Translations under genes and position numbers: made by a program
In this document: positions 51,695 through 61,465 of the stretch, one piece after another
How the letters are laid out: every line of letters begins with the position of its first letter
Position numbering within the stretch: position 1 is the first letter of the stretch
The notes under the pieces: model-generated
Told to the model about the DNA's origin: nothing
The model's database searches: none
The model's input: only the letters and a program-made list of their open reading frames with translations
From: JAOUEA01 sp963825685
GTDB lineage: Bacteria > Actinomycetota > UBA4738 > HRBIN12
Direction of reading: 5' to 3'
Assembly (NCBI GenBank): GCA_963825685.1
Contig: CAWGUD010000037.1
Span: forward strand, 62,001-126,000
Length of the DNA stretch: 64,000 bases

Positions 51695-52246
51695 ATGGAC
51701 GCCTACGTCTACCTCCAGGTCGAGCCCGGCAGGATGAACGACGTGCTCGCCGGGCTGGCCTCCAAGTCGCAGGTGCGTCGGGCGATCGCCGTGGTCGGCA
51801 CCTGGGACGTGATGATGCACGCCGAGGGTCCCGACCTCGCGACGATCGCCACCCAGGTTCTCTCCGAGATCCACCACGTGCCGGGGGTGCTGCGCACCGT
51901 GACCGCCCCGGTGGTCCCACCCGACCGCATCGGCATCGCCGGGTGGGGGGCACCCACGCCCCCCGCGATCATCGGCGATGCATGCTACGTGCACATCAGG
52001 GCAGAGGCCGGTGCCGCCGCGGGCATCGCCGAACGCCTGGGCGACATGGGCGACGTCTCCGGTGTGGCCGTGCTCGGCGGCGAGTACGACCTGATGGTGT
52101 GCGTGGCGCAGCCGTGGGAAGTCGCGAGCGGCGTGATCCTCGAGGAGATCCACGGCCTCCCGGGCGTGGTCTCGACCGACACGCTCGTTTCGATCGTGTA
52201 CGAGGAGCCCGAGGAAGACCGCGACCAGTTCTCGTCGTGGACCTAG
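51695..52246 (+). CDS. Two tandem RAM (Lrp/AsnC effector) domains without DNA-binding domain
   Basis: This is a protein of 183 residues with two copies of the Lrp/AsnC ligand-binding fold: AYVYLQVEPGRMNDVLAGLA with VGTWDVMMHAEG (about 2-78) and CYVHIRAEAGAAAGIAERLG with LGGEYDLMVCVA (about 95-172). The helix-turn-helix is missing, so it is a stand-alone effector-binding protein, perhaps binding amino acids or modifying an Lrp partner. ATG 51695 is 6 nt after TAGCCT (leaderless pattern). Confidence 0.82.
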   Translation: MDAYVYLQVEPGRMNDVLAGLASKSQVRRAIAVVGTWDVMMHAEGPDLATIATQVLSEIHHVPGVLRTVTAPVVPPDRIGIAGWGAPTPPAIIGDACYVHIRAEAGAAAGIAERLGDMGDVSGVAVLGGEYDLMVCVAQPWEVASGVILEEIHGLPGVVSTDTLVSIVYEEPEEDRDQFSSWT

Positions 52247-52258
52247 GGTCTCGGTCCG

Positions 52259-53234
52259 TCAGGTCGCCCTCGGCGGATCGACGACCGAGACCGGGATCTG
52301 CCGCACCCCCGCGGGCAGGGAGAAGCGCACCCGCTCCTCGGTGAGCGTCACCTCCTCGACCGTCGCGAACCCGCGATCGGCGAGCCAGGTCAACATGCGG
52401 TGCACCAGCCATTCGGGCGCCGACGCACCGGACGTCAGGCCGACGATGTCGGCGCCCTCGAGCCATGCCGGGTCGACGTCGGCCTCGTCGTCGACGAGGA
52501 AGGCGGGCGTGCCGAGCTCCCTCGAGAGCTCGGCGAGGCGATTCGAGTTCGAGGAGTTCTGCGATCCGATCACGAGCACGACGTCGGACTTCGGGGCGAT
52601 CACCTTCACGGCGTCCTGTCGGTTCTGGGTCGCGTAGCAGATGTCGTCGCGCGGGGGCCCTTGGATCGACGGGAACCGCTGCACGAGGATGCGGACGATC
52701 TCGTTCGTCTCGTCGACCGAGAGCGTCGTCTGGGTGAGGTAGCTCAGGTTCTCCGGATCGGGCACGTCGACGGTACGCGCGTCCTCGGTCGACTGCACGA
52801 GGATCGTGCGCTGCGGGGCTTGGCCGCTCGTGCCCTCGACCTCCTCATGCCCCTCGTGCCCGATCAACACGATCGTGCGTCCCTGTTCGGCGAACCGGCG
52901 GGCCTCCACGTGCACCTTCGTGACCAGTGGACACGTCGCGTCGATCACTTCGAGGTCGCCGACGGTCCGCGTTCTCGTAGACCGACGGAGCGACCCCGTG
53001 TGCCGAGAGGACGACCACCGCTCCCTCGGGGACCTCCGTCTCCTCGTCGACGAAGACCGCTCCCTTCGACTCCAGGTCGCGCACGACGTGCAGGTTGTGC
53101 ACGATCTGCTTGCGCACGTAGACCGGGGCTCCGTGCTTCGCGAGGGCGCGCTCGACGGCATCGACGGCCCGCTCCACCCCCGCGCAGTAGCCGCGCGGGG
53201 CGGCGAGCAGCACGGTGCCGGGGTTCGGGGACAT
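52259..53234 (-). CDS. ispH: 4-hydroxy-3-methylbut-2-enyl diphosphate reductase (one frameshift)
   Basis: IspH is the last enzyme of the MEP isoprenoid pathway. From ATG 53234 it reads VLLAAPRGYCAGVERAVDAV, VYVRKQIVHNLHVVRDLESK, VVVLSAHGVAPSVYENA. After a frameshift near 52968 it continues EVIDATCPLVTKVHVEARRF, TIVLIGHEGHEEVEGTSGQ, DDICYATQNRQDAVK, VIGSQNSSNSNRLAELSREL and GLTSGASAPEWLVHRML. The three cluster cysteines (GYCAG, ATCPL, DICYA) and the catalytic Glu region are present. About 325 residues, normal. Since the gene is normally essential, the frameshift is probably a sequencing error. Confidence 0.94.
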
Positions 53235-53596
53235 GCCCTCATGGTAGGGCGCAGCGCGGATGACCGCTGGTCATGTTCGGGTTGTCGCATGTCAGAGCCT
53301 CCCCGTAGGGTGACCGGGCACGACGCGGATGGTTCCCCTCCGCTTCCTCCCGGCGCACGCTGCGCTCACCACCTTCCCAGGGTCGGTACGCGCACGCCTG
53401 CATGCGCCCGGGAGCAGGGTCGGGACCGACGGGTCGTGCGATAGGTCACACAGACGGAGATATCGACCACAGGAGGTGATGTCCGCACCCACGACCTACC
53501 GCGGGGCGATCGGCGACGCAGGTGAAGAGTTCACCGCACGGCCGAGCGACCCGAACGCAGCTGCCAGCTCCGTTCACCGCGGGGGTGATCCGATCT
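53235..53596 (+). promoter_or_regulatory. 362-nt gene-free leader before a cell-wall hydrolase
   Basis: This is the longest stretch without a gene in the window. It holds no convincing coding frame. The last 150 nt contain a GGTGAA-GAG-TTCACC hairpin (53522-53536), a CCGAAC element near 53552 soon followed by CAGCT, and a repeated TTCACCGC. GGTGAA followed by CCGAAC...CAGCT recalls the core of the ydaO (c-di-AMP) riboswitch, which often precedes such genes in actinobacteria. The match is incomplete, with too short a gap in CCGAAC-CCG-CAGCT, so it is only a candidate. Confidence 0.25.
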
Positions 53597-54040
53597 ATGA
53601 CGCGTACCGACACCACGCGCCGCCGCTTCCCGGCCGCGCTGCTCCTCGCCTCGCTGATGACCCTCGCGCCTGCCGCGTCCATGCTGAACACGGCACACGC
53701 ACGAGAGGCCGACATCGGCCGCCACGTCTGCCAGATCGACTGGCGCAAGGGCGACTGGCACGTCAAACAGCTCATCCGCTGCGCCGAAGACCGCTGGGGC
53801 GTTCCCGGAGGGGCCTCGATGGCCCTGTACGTGGCCAACCGGGAGTCCAACTTCAAGCCCAAGGCCTACAACGGCTACAGCGGCGCGAGCGGCATCTTCC
53901 AGCACCTGCGCCGGTACTGGCCCGGTCGAGCCGACGCCTTCGGTTTCGACGGCTGGTCGGCGTTCAACGCCCGAGCCAACATCATGGTGACGATGCGCAT
54001 GGTGCATCGCATGGGCAGCTGGAGCCACTGGGGCGTCTGA
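53597..54040 (+). CDS. Secreted lysozyme/transglycosylase-like protein
   Basis: This is a protein of 147 residues from ATG 53597; a GTG at 53522 in frame is less likely. The signal peptide is MTRTDTTRRRFPAALLLASL followed by an AHA-type cleavage site. The mature part has DWHVKQLIRCAEDRWGVPGG, then a lysozyme-like core MALYVANRESNFKPKAYNGY with Glu in RES as the likely catalytic acid, SGASGIFQHLRRYWPGRADA and a C-terminal SWSHWGV. It resembles short SLT/Rpf-like muralytic proteins that cut peptidoglycan. A long leader precedes it. Confidence 0.75.
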   Translation: MTRTDTTRRRFPAALLLASLMTLAPAASMLNTAHAREADIGRHVCQIDWRKGDWHVKQLIRCAEDRWGVPGGASMALYVANRESNFKPKAYNGYSGASGIFQHLRRYWPGRADAFGFDGWSAFNARANIMVTMRMVHRMGSWSHWGV

Positions 54041-54074
54041 GCCCCGAGGGATCACAGAGGACCGTAGGCGTCGA

Positions 54075-54407
54075 TCAGGCGCCGACAGGACCGCCCGGGC
54101 GGGGCAGACCGAGCACCAGGCCCCGCACCTCGTCGAGCGAGGTGGCCACGACGGTGGCCCCGGGCGTGTCCCGGTCCGTGACGATCCGCATCGAGGGGAA
54201 CCGTTCCCGCACGATGCCCACCAACTCGACGTGGTCTCCGAACGCCACCATCACGTGCGGCCGTTCGGCGTCGATCTGGTCGAGGGCCGATCGCAGGTCG
54301 ATCGCTCCCGGCGCGAGCTCCCACTCCGCCGAGACCGTCGATGACTTGAGGGCCACGAGCGCCTCACGGTCGTCGGCGACGCAGAGCACGACCAGGGCGC
54401 GACACAC
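54075..54407 (-). CDS. Hypothetical protein, receiver-like alpha/beta fold
   Basis: This is a protein of 110 residues from a GTG at 54407, which starts 3 nt after the corA stop. Alternating strands and helices (ALVVLCVADDREALVALKSS, PHVMVAFGDHVELVGIVRER, MRIVTDRDTPGATVVATSLD) look like a receiver or other Rossmann-like fold. The phospho-acceptor Asp and Lys of true receivers are not evident. I do not recognise the family. It is probably in an operon with corA. Confidence 0.5.
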   Translation of the reverse strand: MCRALVVLCVADDREALVALKSSTVSAEWELAPGAIDLRSALDQIDAERPHVMVAFGDHVELVGIVRERFPSMRIVTDRDTPGATVVATSLDEVRGLVLGLPRPGGPVGA

Positions 54408-54409
54408 GG

Positions 54410-55384
54410 CTAGAGCCACCCGCGCTTCTTGAACGACACGTACAGCCCGATGGCGGCACCCGCCATCAGACCGAGCGCCATCGGATACCCGAACTGCCAG
54501 CGCAGCTCCGGCATGCCGCGGAAGTTCATCCCGTAGATGCCGGCGATCAACGTGGGGACGAGCACGATCCCGGCCCACGCGGTCATCTTCTTCATCGCCT
54601 CGTTCAGCCGGTTCGCCGCCTGCGCGACGCGCACCTCGAGCAGCGAGGTCAGCAGATCGCGCACGTTGTCGGCCATCTCCGCGACGCGGATCACGTGATC
54701 CATCACATCGCGGTAGTAGGGAGCGAGCCCCGGAGACGCGAACATCGGCTCCTCCTGCAACATGTCGATGCCGTGACGGAGGGGGGCGGCAGAGCGTCGG
54801 AGCACCACGGTCGATCGCTTCAGCCGGAACAGGCGCTCCTGCACGTCCGATCCCCGCTCCACGTCGTCGCGTTCGAAGACCACGTCCTCGAGCGCGTCCG
54901 CCTCGTCCTCGAGCACCTCGATCGCGGAGAGGTAGTCATCGACCACCTCGTCGAGCAGCACGTAGAGGGCGAATCCTGCGCCGTGGAGATCGGCGCGCCG
55001 CTGCCACCGTGCCGTGACGGCATCCAGGGGATAGGCGGGCGACCAGCGCAACGTCACGAGGAAGTCCGCACCGGCGATCGCGTGGACCTCGTGCTCGGCC
55101 GCGGCCTCGACCGGCGGGTCCAGCAGGGTGACCGGTCTCAGCACGATGACCGCGTAGCTCTCGAAGAGCTCGACCTTCGTCCGCTGACGCCGATGCTCAG
55201 CGTCCTCGATCGTCACTGGGTGCAGCCCGAACGCGCGCTCGAGGTATCCGAGGTCGGCGGGGTCGGGGTCGACGGCATCGATCCACACGAATCCGCCGGT
55301 CTCGCGGGCCAGCGGCTCCGCCGGGTCGAGCTCGAGTGGCTCACCGTCGGCTTGCCCCTCTCGGTAGATACGACCCGTGATCAT
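54410..55384 (-). CDS. corA: CorA-type magnesium/cobalt channel
   Basis: This is a protein of 324 residues with the CorA plan: a cytoplasmic domain with WIDAVDPDPADLGYLERAFG and HPVTIEDAEHRRQRTKVELF, a long stalk helix (RVAEMADNVRDLLTSLLEVR), TM1 ending in the GMN signature (YGMNFRGMPEL, Met286), and TM2 followed by FKKRGWL. It lets Mg2+ or Co2+ in along the membrane potential. ATG 55384 is 6 nt after TAGGCT on the minus strand. It is divergent from the GNAT gene with 39 nt between starts. It is the second type of magnesium transporter in the window. Confidence 0.95.
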   Translation of the reverse strand: MITGRIYREGQADGEPLELDPAEPLARETGGFVWIDAVDPDPADLGYLERAFGLHPVTIEDAEHRRQRTKVELFESYAVIVLRPVTLLDPPVEAAAEHEVHAIAGADFLVTLRWSPAYPLDAVTARWQRRADLHGAGFALYVLLDEVVDDYLSAIEVLEDEADALEDVVFERDDVERGSDVQERLFRLKRSTVVLRRSAAPLRHGIDMLQEEPMFASPGLAPYYRDVMDHVIRVAEMADNVRDLLTSLLEVRVAQAANRLNEAMKKMTAWAGIVLVPTLIAGIYGMNFRGMPELRWQFGYPMALGLMAGAAIGLYVSFKKRGWL

Positions 55385-55390
55385 CGCGGA

Positions 55391-55416
55391 AGCCTAGCGG
55401 ACCTCCTGGCTACACT
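55391..55416. promoter_or_regulatory. Divergent leaderless promoter, corA and GNAT gene
   Basis: Minus TAGGCT (55396-55391) serves corA 6 nt on, and plus TACACT (55411-55416) serves the GTG at 55424 7 nt on. Only 14 nt separate the two -10 boxes, so their upstream elements must overlap. Confidence 0.55.
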
Positions 55417-55423
55417 CGCGGGC

Positions 55424-56257
55424 GTGACGACCTCGTTGATCTCCCCGATCCCCGAGCATGTGCTGCGATTCTGGCGCTCGCTCGACGCGCTGTTCGGCCG
55501 GGTGGAACCGACCCGGTGGGGCGCGGTCGTCACCGACGGACGGTACCCCGCGGTCTGGGATGCGAACTACGCCCGCGTCGACGTGGACGCAGCCGACCTC
55601 ACGCTCGCGGAGGTCGAGGCATCGCTGCTGCCGGCGCTCCAGGAGACGGGCACGTCCGTGCAGCATCTCGTCTCGTTCCACCCCGAGGCCACGCGGTCAC
55701 TGCTGCACGAGCTCGAGGCCCGCGGCCACCGACTCACATGGGACCTGGTCATGGACCTCGTCGAGGAGCCGCCCGCCGACCGATCGAGCCGGGTCGAGAC
55801 GATCGCGAGCGGCCCCGAGCTCTGGAGCCGGGTGCGTGAGTCGCTGACCCTGTTCGGCGTCGATGACGGCGCCACGATCGTTCAGCTCGCCGCGATCGAG
55901 CGGGAGGTGCTCGAACCGGGCGGGAAGCGGTGGTTCGGTGTCCGCGACGACGACGGCACGATCGTCTCGCTCGGGGCGCTGTTGATGCTCGACGAGGTCG
56001 GCTACATCGACAACGTGGCGACCTTCGAGCATGCCCGCGGTCGAGGATTCGCGAGCGCCATCACGACCCAGATGATCCAGGTCGCCCAGGCGGGCGGAGC
56101 ATCACACATCTGCCTGTTCGCCGATCCCGACGACCGCTCGGTCGTCGGGATGTACGAACGGCTGGGCTTCCGAGGCGCGGGTCTCCTGGCCGCGACGAGA
56201 GGACCCGTGGCCCGAGACCCGGTCAGTCGGGGAGACCGAGGTATCGCGCCGCGGTGA
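55424..56257 (+). CDS. GNAT-family acetyltransferase with N-terminal extension
   Basis: This is a protein of 277 residues from a GTG at 55424. The N-terminal 130 residues (IPEHVLRFWRSLDALFGRVE, YPAVWDANYARVDVDAADLT) resemble a degenerate GNAT half. The C-terminal half has the acetyl-CoA fold: VGYIDNVATFEHARGRGFAS with the R/Q-x-x-G-x-A-type loop, and a final SVVGMYERLGFRGAG. The acceptor is unknown. Its last codons overlap the convergent MutT1-like gene by 35 nt. Confidence 0.82.
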   Translation: MTTSLISPIPEHVLRFWRSLDALFGRVEPTRWGAVVTDGRYPAVWDANYARVDVDAADLTLAEVEASLLPALQETGTSVQHLVSFHPEATRSLLHELEARGHRLTWDLVMDLVEEPPADRSSRVETIASGPELWSRVRESLTLFGVDDGATIVQLAAIEREVLEPGGKRWFGVRDDDGTIVSLGALLMLDEVGYIDNVATFEHARGRGFASAITTQMIQVAQAGGASHICLFADPDDRSVVGMYERLGFRGAGLLAATRGPVARDPVSRGDRGIAPR

Positions 56258-57078
56258 ACAGGCCTCCGTCGCGCTCGAGCACCCACGTCGCACCCTTGCG
56301 CCAGGCAGGCGGATCGTGCATCTCGAGACCGCGCTCGGCGAGCGTGAGCACGATCGCCGGGATCACGTCGCCGTGGCTGCACACCACCGTGGCGCCCCCG
56401 CGCGACCGTACGAGGGAGAGCGCCGGCCCGGTGAGGCCCGCCTTCGGCCAGCTCCTCACGCTCCTCGATCGTGATCGACCTGGCGAGCGCCAGAGGCCGG
56501 ACGGTCTGCACGCACCGGACCGCGGGGCTCGACACCACGTGTTCGACCGCGAGTCCGTCGAAGAGGTCGACGAGGCCTTCCGCCTGAGCCCTGCCCCGCT
56601 TCGAGAGCGGACGCAGGACGTCGTCCTCGATCCATGCCTCGCGGTCGCCCGCCTTCGCGTGGCGCACGAGGTAGACCGGTCGATCGAAGGAGAGCGCCGC
56701 TTCGAGCACGGTCCGGTCGTGGTCGTAGGTGAGCAGCGCGGCGGCGGTCGTCGCATCGACCCACCGCAGCTCGTCCACCTCGGCGTTCGGCACGAACGCG
56801 CCACCCGCCGGATACATCAGCCAGTAGCGGACCGTCTTCGGGCGGTCGTGGTGGTCCAAGTAGTCGATCGTGGCCACCTCGGGTCCCCGCTCGCACCGGA
56901 AGCCGGTCTCCTCGCGCACCTCGCGTTCGGCGTTCTCCTCGTCGGACTCCCCGTCCTCCGCCTTGCCCTTGGGAAACGTCCAGTCGTCGTAGCGCGGCCG
57001 GTGCACGAGCGCGAACTCGGGCCCGAGGCGACCTCGCCGCCGCACGACGCCGCCGCCGGCGCGGATCTCGGTCCTCAT
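56223..57078 (-). CDS. mutT1: Nudix-histidine phosphatase fusion, MutT1-like (one frameshift)
   Basis: This is a protein of about 284 residues. The Nudix domain from ATG 57078 has RPRYDDWTFPKG and the complete box AEDGESDEENAEREVREETG. It is followed by a histidine phosphatase domain with PVYLVRHAKAGDREAW and VVSSPAVRCVQTV. After a frameshift near 56440 come GLTGPALSLVRSRGG and VVCSHGDVIPAIV. Mycobacterial MutT1 has the same fusion, acts on 8-oxo-(d)GTP or Ap4A, and lies beside ppk as here. The start overlaps the CHAD gene stop by 4 nt. Confidence 0.87.
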
Positions 57079-58570
57079 TCCCAGAACCTCAGGCGCTTCC
57101 GGCGCAGGTCGGCCCAGACCTCCGGCCAGGCCCGGCGCGCCTCTTCCCGCACGGTCGACTCGATGCCGGCGAGCCGTCCGGCCGTGAACGCGACGCGAGG
57201 GGTCGCCCCACCCGCCTGTTCCCGGAGCCACGCGATGGCCATCACGGCATCCTGGTGGCTCCCGAGCACCTGCTGCAACGCCTCCGCGCGCCGTGCGAAC
57301 GTGCGAGCGGGCTTGCCGAAGACGGGAGAGAGCACCTCCGCCGCGTAGCGCACGCGCTTGGCCCGGATGCGGGCCTCGTGCAACTCCGCGTCGGCCGAGG
57401 CAGGACCGAGCCCGTCGCACAGCTTCTTGAGATGCCCCCAGGGCGCCTCCATGACCACGCCCATCACCTCGACCGCCCGCGCACCGGCCACCTCGTCCAG
57501 CAGCAGCGGCTCGGCGGAAGCGGCGACCAACGCGTCGAGCAGTCGCAGGTACCTCGGCTCACGCATCGCGGAGAGCATCTCCGCCCGCGCGGTGTCGTGC
57601 CTCGCGCGGAGCCGGTCGAGCACCTTCGTCACGTTCGTCGCGTCGTCGTCGGGCAGGAGCAACGCGTCGTCTCGGAGCCGCTCACCCAGCACGTCGCAGT
57701 CACGGACGCCCCCCAGCTCGGCCCCCAGCCATCCGAGCTCACGGCGGAGCTCGTCCCTCCAGTCGGGATCCAGCAAGGACCGGAACGTCCGCAGGTCGGA
57801 CCGGATCCGACGGGTGGCGACCCGGGCCTGGTGCACCCCCTCGGGATCCACGCCGAGCCGCACCATGGGATCGTGCTGCATCAGTCGACGGGTCGACATG
57901 CCGATCGCCCACCGAACCACCTCTGCGACCGTCGAGGTGGGATCGACGGAGGGTGCGACGACATCGGGAGCCGCAACGGCTCGTTCCCCGAGCGCGCGCA
58001 CGATCTTCGGGAGCGGATCGACGATCCGAGCACCCGCAGCGATCAGCAGGTCCACGATCGGGGCCATCGGCTGACGGATCGGCGCCGTCGGCGATCTCCA
58101 CCTCGACCTCACGGAACCGGTCCACCGTCCGGCGTCCCTCGAGCACCGAGACCTCGTCGTCGACGACCTCCGCCAGCGGACCATCGTCGGCCCCTCGCCT
58201 GAGCAGCGTCCGATGGCGGATCGTCTGAAGACGCGCCACCGGCCGCGTCGGCCACCCCTCGAGCGAGTCCGTCGACGAGGTCGGCCGCCTCGGCGGGCGC
58301 GCGTCCGGGCCCGCCGTCGAACGTGTGCTCCTCACGCACCACCATCGCGCCTTCGACGGATCGCGGCAGCTTGACCGTCCACCCCTCGGTCGTTCGGTAC
58401 CGCAGGGAAGCACCCCATCGCACCAGGCGCAGATCGTCGGTGTCGTGGTACGTGGTGACGAAGCGTTCGGTGGCGCCACGCTCGCCGCGGATCGCCCCGT
58501 CGGGCGAGGTGAGATCCGGCATCCGGAACCCGGGCTCGACCTCGAGCTTGGCCTCTCGCTCGAGCTTCAC
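57075..58570 (-). CDS. CYTH-CHAD polyphosphate-binding protein (two frameshifts)
   Basis: This is a protein of about 498 residues. The N-terminal CYTH (triphosphate tunnel) domain starts at a GTG at 58570 with the E-x-E-x-K motif in KLEREAKLEVEP, then YHDTDDLRLVRWGASLRYRT and GWTVKLPRS. After frameshifts near 58245 and 58080 comes the CHAD domain: GVHQARVATRRIRSDLRTFR, LGGVRDCDVLGERLRDDALL, LHEARIRAKRVRYAAEVLSP and LQQVLGSHQDAVMAIAWLRE. CHAD domains bind polyphosphate and CYTH domains act on triphosphates. It sits between ppk and mutT1, overlapping both by 4 nt. Confidence 0.88.
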
Positions 58571-60641
58571 CGATCGCCGCCGGAGCGTGCCACCGCCAAC
58601 TCCTGGAGCACACGATGGGCGTCGATGCCCTTCGTCGACGCGACCTTGCTCCAGGTGCCCTCGGGATCGAGCTCCCACGCGAGCTCGTCGTCGTCGAGGG
58701 TCACGCGCAGGATCTCGTCCAGACGCTCCCGCAGGGCGGGATCCTCGACCGGCGTCAGCGCCTCGACCCGGCGATCGAGGTTCCGCGGCATCCAGTCGGC
58801 CGAACCGATCAGGTAGTCGAACCCGCGGGCCTCGCTCCCGAACCGATAGATGCGCGAGTGTTCGAGGAACCGGCCCACGATCGACCGAACCGTCACTCCG
58901 TCGGACAGCCCCGGCACGCCCGGACGCAGACAGCAGATGCCGCGCACCAACAGGTCGATCGCCACCCCCGCCTGGGAGGCCTCGTAGAGCGCATCGATCA
59001 GGTCCGCGTCGACGAGGCTGTTCATCTTCAGCACGATCGACCCGTCGTCGTGGGACATCTCACGCCGGATCAGGGCTTCGAGTCCCGGACGCATCGTCAC
59101 CGGGGCGACGAGGAGCTTGCGGTACTCGCGCTGGCGGCTGTACCCCGTGAGCAGGTTGAACAGGTCGGTGAGGTCGGCGCCCAGGTCGGGATCGGCGGTC
59201 AGGAGGCCGAGATCCTCGTACAGGCGCGCGGTGGTCGGGTTGTAGTTGCCCGTGCCGATATGCGCGTATCGCCGGATGCCGCCGCCCTCACGGCGGACGA
59301 CGAGGCACGTCTTGGCGTGCGTCTTGAGTCCGACCACGCCGTAGACGACGTGCACGCCCGCGGTCTCGAGCGTCCTCGCGAACGTGATGTTCGCCAGCTC
59401 GTCGAACCGCGCCTTCAGCTCGACGAGGGCGACCACCTGCTTGCCCGCCTGGGCGGCGCGCACGAGCGCATGGATGATGGGGCTGTCCGACGACGTGCGG
59501 TACAGGGTCTGCTTGATCGCGAGCACGTCGGGGTCACGCGCCGCCTGTTCCACGAACGCCTCGACCGACGACGAGAACGAGTCGTACGGATGGTGCACGA
59601 GGATGTCGCCGCGACGGATCGCCTCGAAGACGTCGGCGGGCCCTCGGCCGACTGCAGGACCGGCGGCGTCACCGGGGTCCAGGGCTCGTCCTTCAGGTCC
59701 GGTCGGTCGAGGTGCGCGAAGAACCACATGTCGCCGAGCGCGAGCAGCCACTCCCCCACGTACACCTGCGACTCGTCGACGCCGAGCTCGCGCATCAGGA
59801 GCTGCCGCATCTCGTCGCTCATCGTCGGGTCGATCTCGAGCCGGATCGCGGTCGCGCCTCGCTGCCTGCGCTGGAGCACGGTCTCGATCGCGGCGAGCAG
59901 GTCGTCGGCCTCGTCCTCCTCGACCTCGACGTCGGCGTCGCGCGTCACCCGGAAGACGTGCACCCCGAGGATGTCCATGCCCGGGAAGAGCTGGTCGAGG
60001 TGGGACGCGATCACCTCTTCGAGAGGCACGAACCGCTCGCCGTCGGGCAGGTCCGTGAACCGGGGCAGCAGGGGCGGGATCTTCACCCGCGCGAACCGCC
60101 GTTCGCCCGTGAGTGGGTCTCGGATCGCGGCCGCGAGGTTCAGCGAGAGGTTGGAGATGTACGGGAACGGGTGTGACGGGTCGACCGACAATGGGGTCAG
60201 CACCGGGAAGATGCGCTCACGGAAGCGCCGCCCGAGGAAGTCACGGTCGGCGTCGGCGAGCTGATCCCAATGCACGACCCGGATGCGTTCCTTCTCGAGA
60301 GCCGGCAACAGATCGCCGAGCACGAGCGCATCGGCGCGTTCCTGCATCCCGACGACACGTTCGCGGATCGCCTCGAGCTGCTCCTGCGCGTTCATGCCGT
60401 CGGGGGTCATCGCCGTCACGCCGGCCTCGACCTGTTCCTCGAGACCCGAGACCCTGATCTGGAAGAACTCGTCGAGGTTCTGGGTGTAGATCGCGACGAA
60501 CTTGACCCGCTCGAGCAGCGGCCGAGCCGGGTCTTCAGCCAGCGCGAGCACGCGCGAGTCGAACTCCAGCCAGGAGAGCTCGCGATTGATGAACCGCGAG
60601 GTCGTGGCCGTCACGGACTCGGGGAAGGGCTGGGCATCCAC
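58567..60641 (-). CDS. ppk: Polyphosphate kinase 1 (one frameshift)
   Basis: Ppk1 makes polyphosphate from ATP, reversibly. The N-terminal half from ATG 60641 shows RFINRELSWLEFDSRVLALA, ERVKFVAIYTQNLDEFFQIR, and DPSHPFPYISNLSLNLA. After a frameshift near 59640 follow ILVHHPYDSFSSSVEAFVEQ, AIKQTLYRTSSDSPIIHAL, the phospho-histidine region VGLKTHAKTCLVVRRE, YAHIGTGNYNPTTARLYED and IGSADWMPRNLDRRVEAL. About 691 residues, normal. It is in the same orientation as the response regulator, phoU and pst genes upstream. Confidence 0.95.
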
Positions 60642-60715
60642 GGCGAGCCCTCATCGTACGGACGGTTGCCCGACCCCCGCAACTACCCGTTGGATCTAGG
60701 ACGAACGCCCTGCGC

Positions 60716-61465
60716 TCAGTCCAGGAACTTGTAGCCGAGCCCTCGCACCGTGACCAGGTGGCGAGGGTCGTGGGGGTCGTCCTCGATCTTCTGGCGGATC
60801 CGCTTCACGTGCACGTCCAAGGTCTTCGTGTCGCCGACGTAGTCGGCCCCCCAGACCTCCTCGATCAGGAACAGCCGGGTCAGCAACCGGTCCTTGCGAC
60901 GGAGGAACGCCTCGAGCAGCTCGAACTCCTTGGGCGGGAAACCGACGTTCTCGCCCCGTACGCGGACCTCGTGCCGGCCGACGTCCATCTCGACCGGACC
61001 CCCGCGCACCACGTCCTCGGCGGGCGCAAGCTCGCCCCCCATGCTCGCCCTGCGCAGATGCGCCCGCACCCGGGAGACGAGCTCCCGCACCGAGAACGGC
61101 TTCGTGACGTAGTCGTCGGCACCCAGCTCCAGCCCGGTCACCTTGTCGGCCTCGGAGTCCTTGGCCGTCACCATGATGATCGGCACGTCGCTCTCGGCCC
61201 GGATCGTGCGACAGACGTCGAGTCCCGAGATCTCGGGCAGCATCAGGTCGAGGATCACGAGCGACGGCCGCTCCGTCCGGAACCGGTCGATCGCCCGTCG
61301 TCCGTCGATCGCGACCGAGACCCGGAACCCCTCGCGTTCGAGGTTGTAGCGGACCGAGTCCGCGAGCGACTCCTCGTCCTCGACGATCAGGATGTGCGCC
61401 GCGGGCTCGGTCGACGCCGGATGACCGACCGGATCATGCGGCCGTTCCTCCGGCATCACGCTCAC
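60716..61465 (-). CDS. OmpR/PhoB-family response regulator (RegX3/PhoP-like)
   Basis: This is a protein of 249 residues. The receiver has LIVEDEESLADSVRYNLERE, phospho-acceptor Asp73 in VILDLMLPEISG and Lys in YVTKPFSVREL. The winged-helix output has FELLEAFLRRKDRLLTRLFL and VDVHVKRIRQKI-type (LDVHVKRIRQKIEDDP) recognition. Its place between phoU and ppk makes it the likely phosphate-starvation regulator. The usual partner kinase (SenX3/PhoR) is not in the window. It overlaps the phoU stop by 4 nt. Confidence 0.92.
   Translation of the reverse strand: MSVMPEERPHDPVGHPASTEPAAHILIVEDEESLADSVRYNLEREGFRVSVAIDGRRAIDRFRTERPSLVILDLMLPEISGLDVCRTIRAESDVPIIMVTAKDSEADKVTGLELGADDYVTKPFSVRELVSRVRAHLRRASMGGELAPAEDVVRGGPVEMDVGRHEVRVRGENVGFPPKEFELLEAFLRRKDRLLTRLFLIEEVWGADYVGDTKTLDVHVKRIRQKIEDDPHDPRHLVTVRGLGYKFLD

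Noticed and set aside
54030..54045. Terminator after the transglycosylase-like gene
   Set aside because: The GGGGC/GCCCC stem is only 5 bp and overlaps the stop codon.
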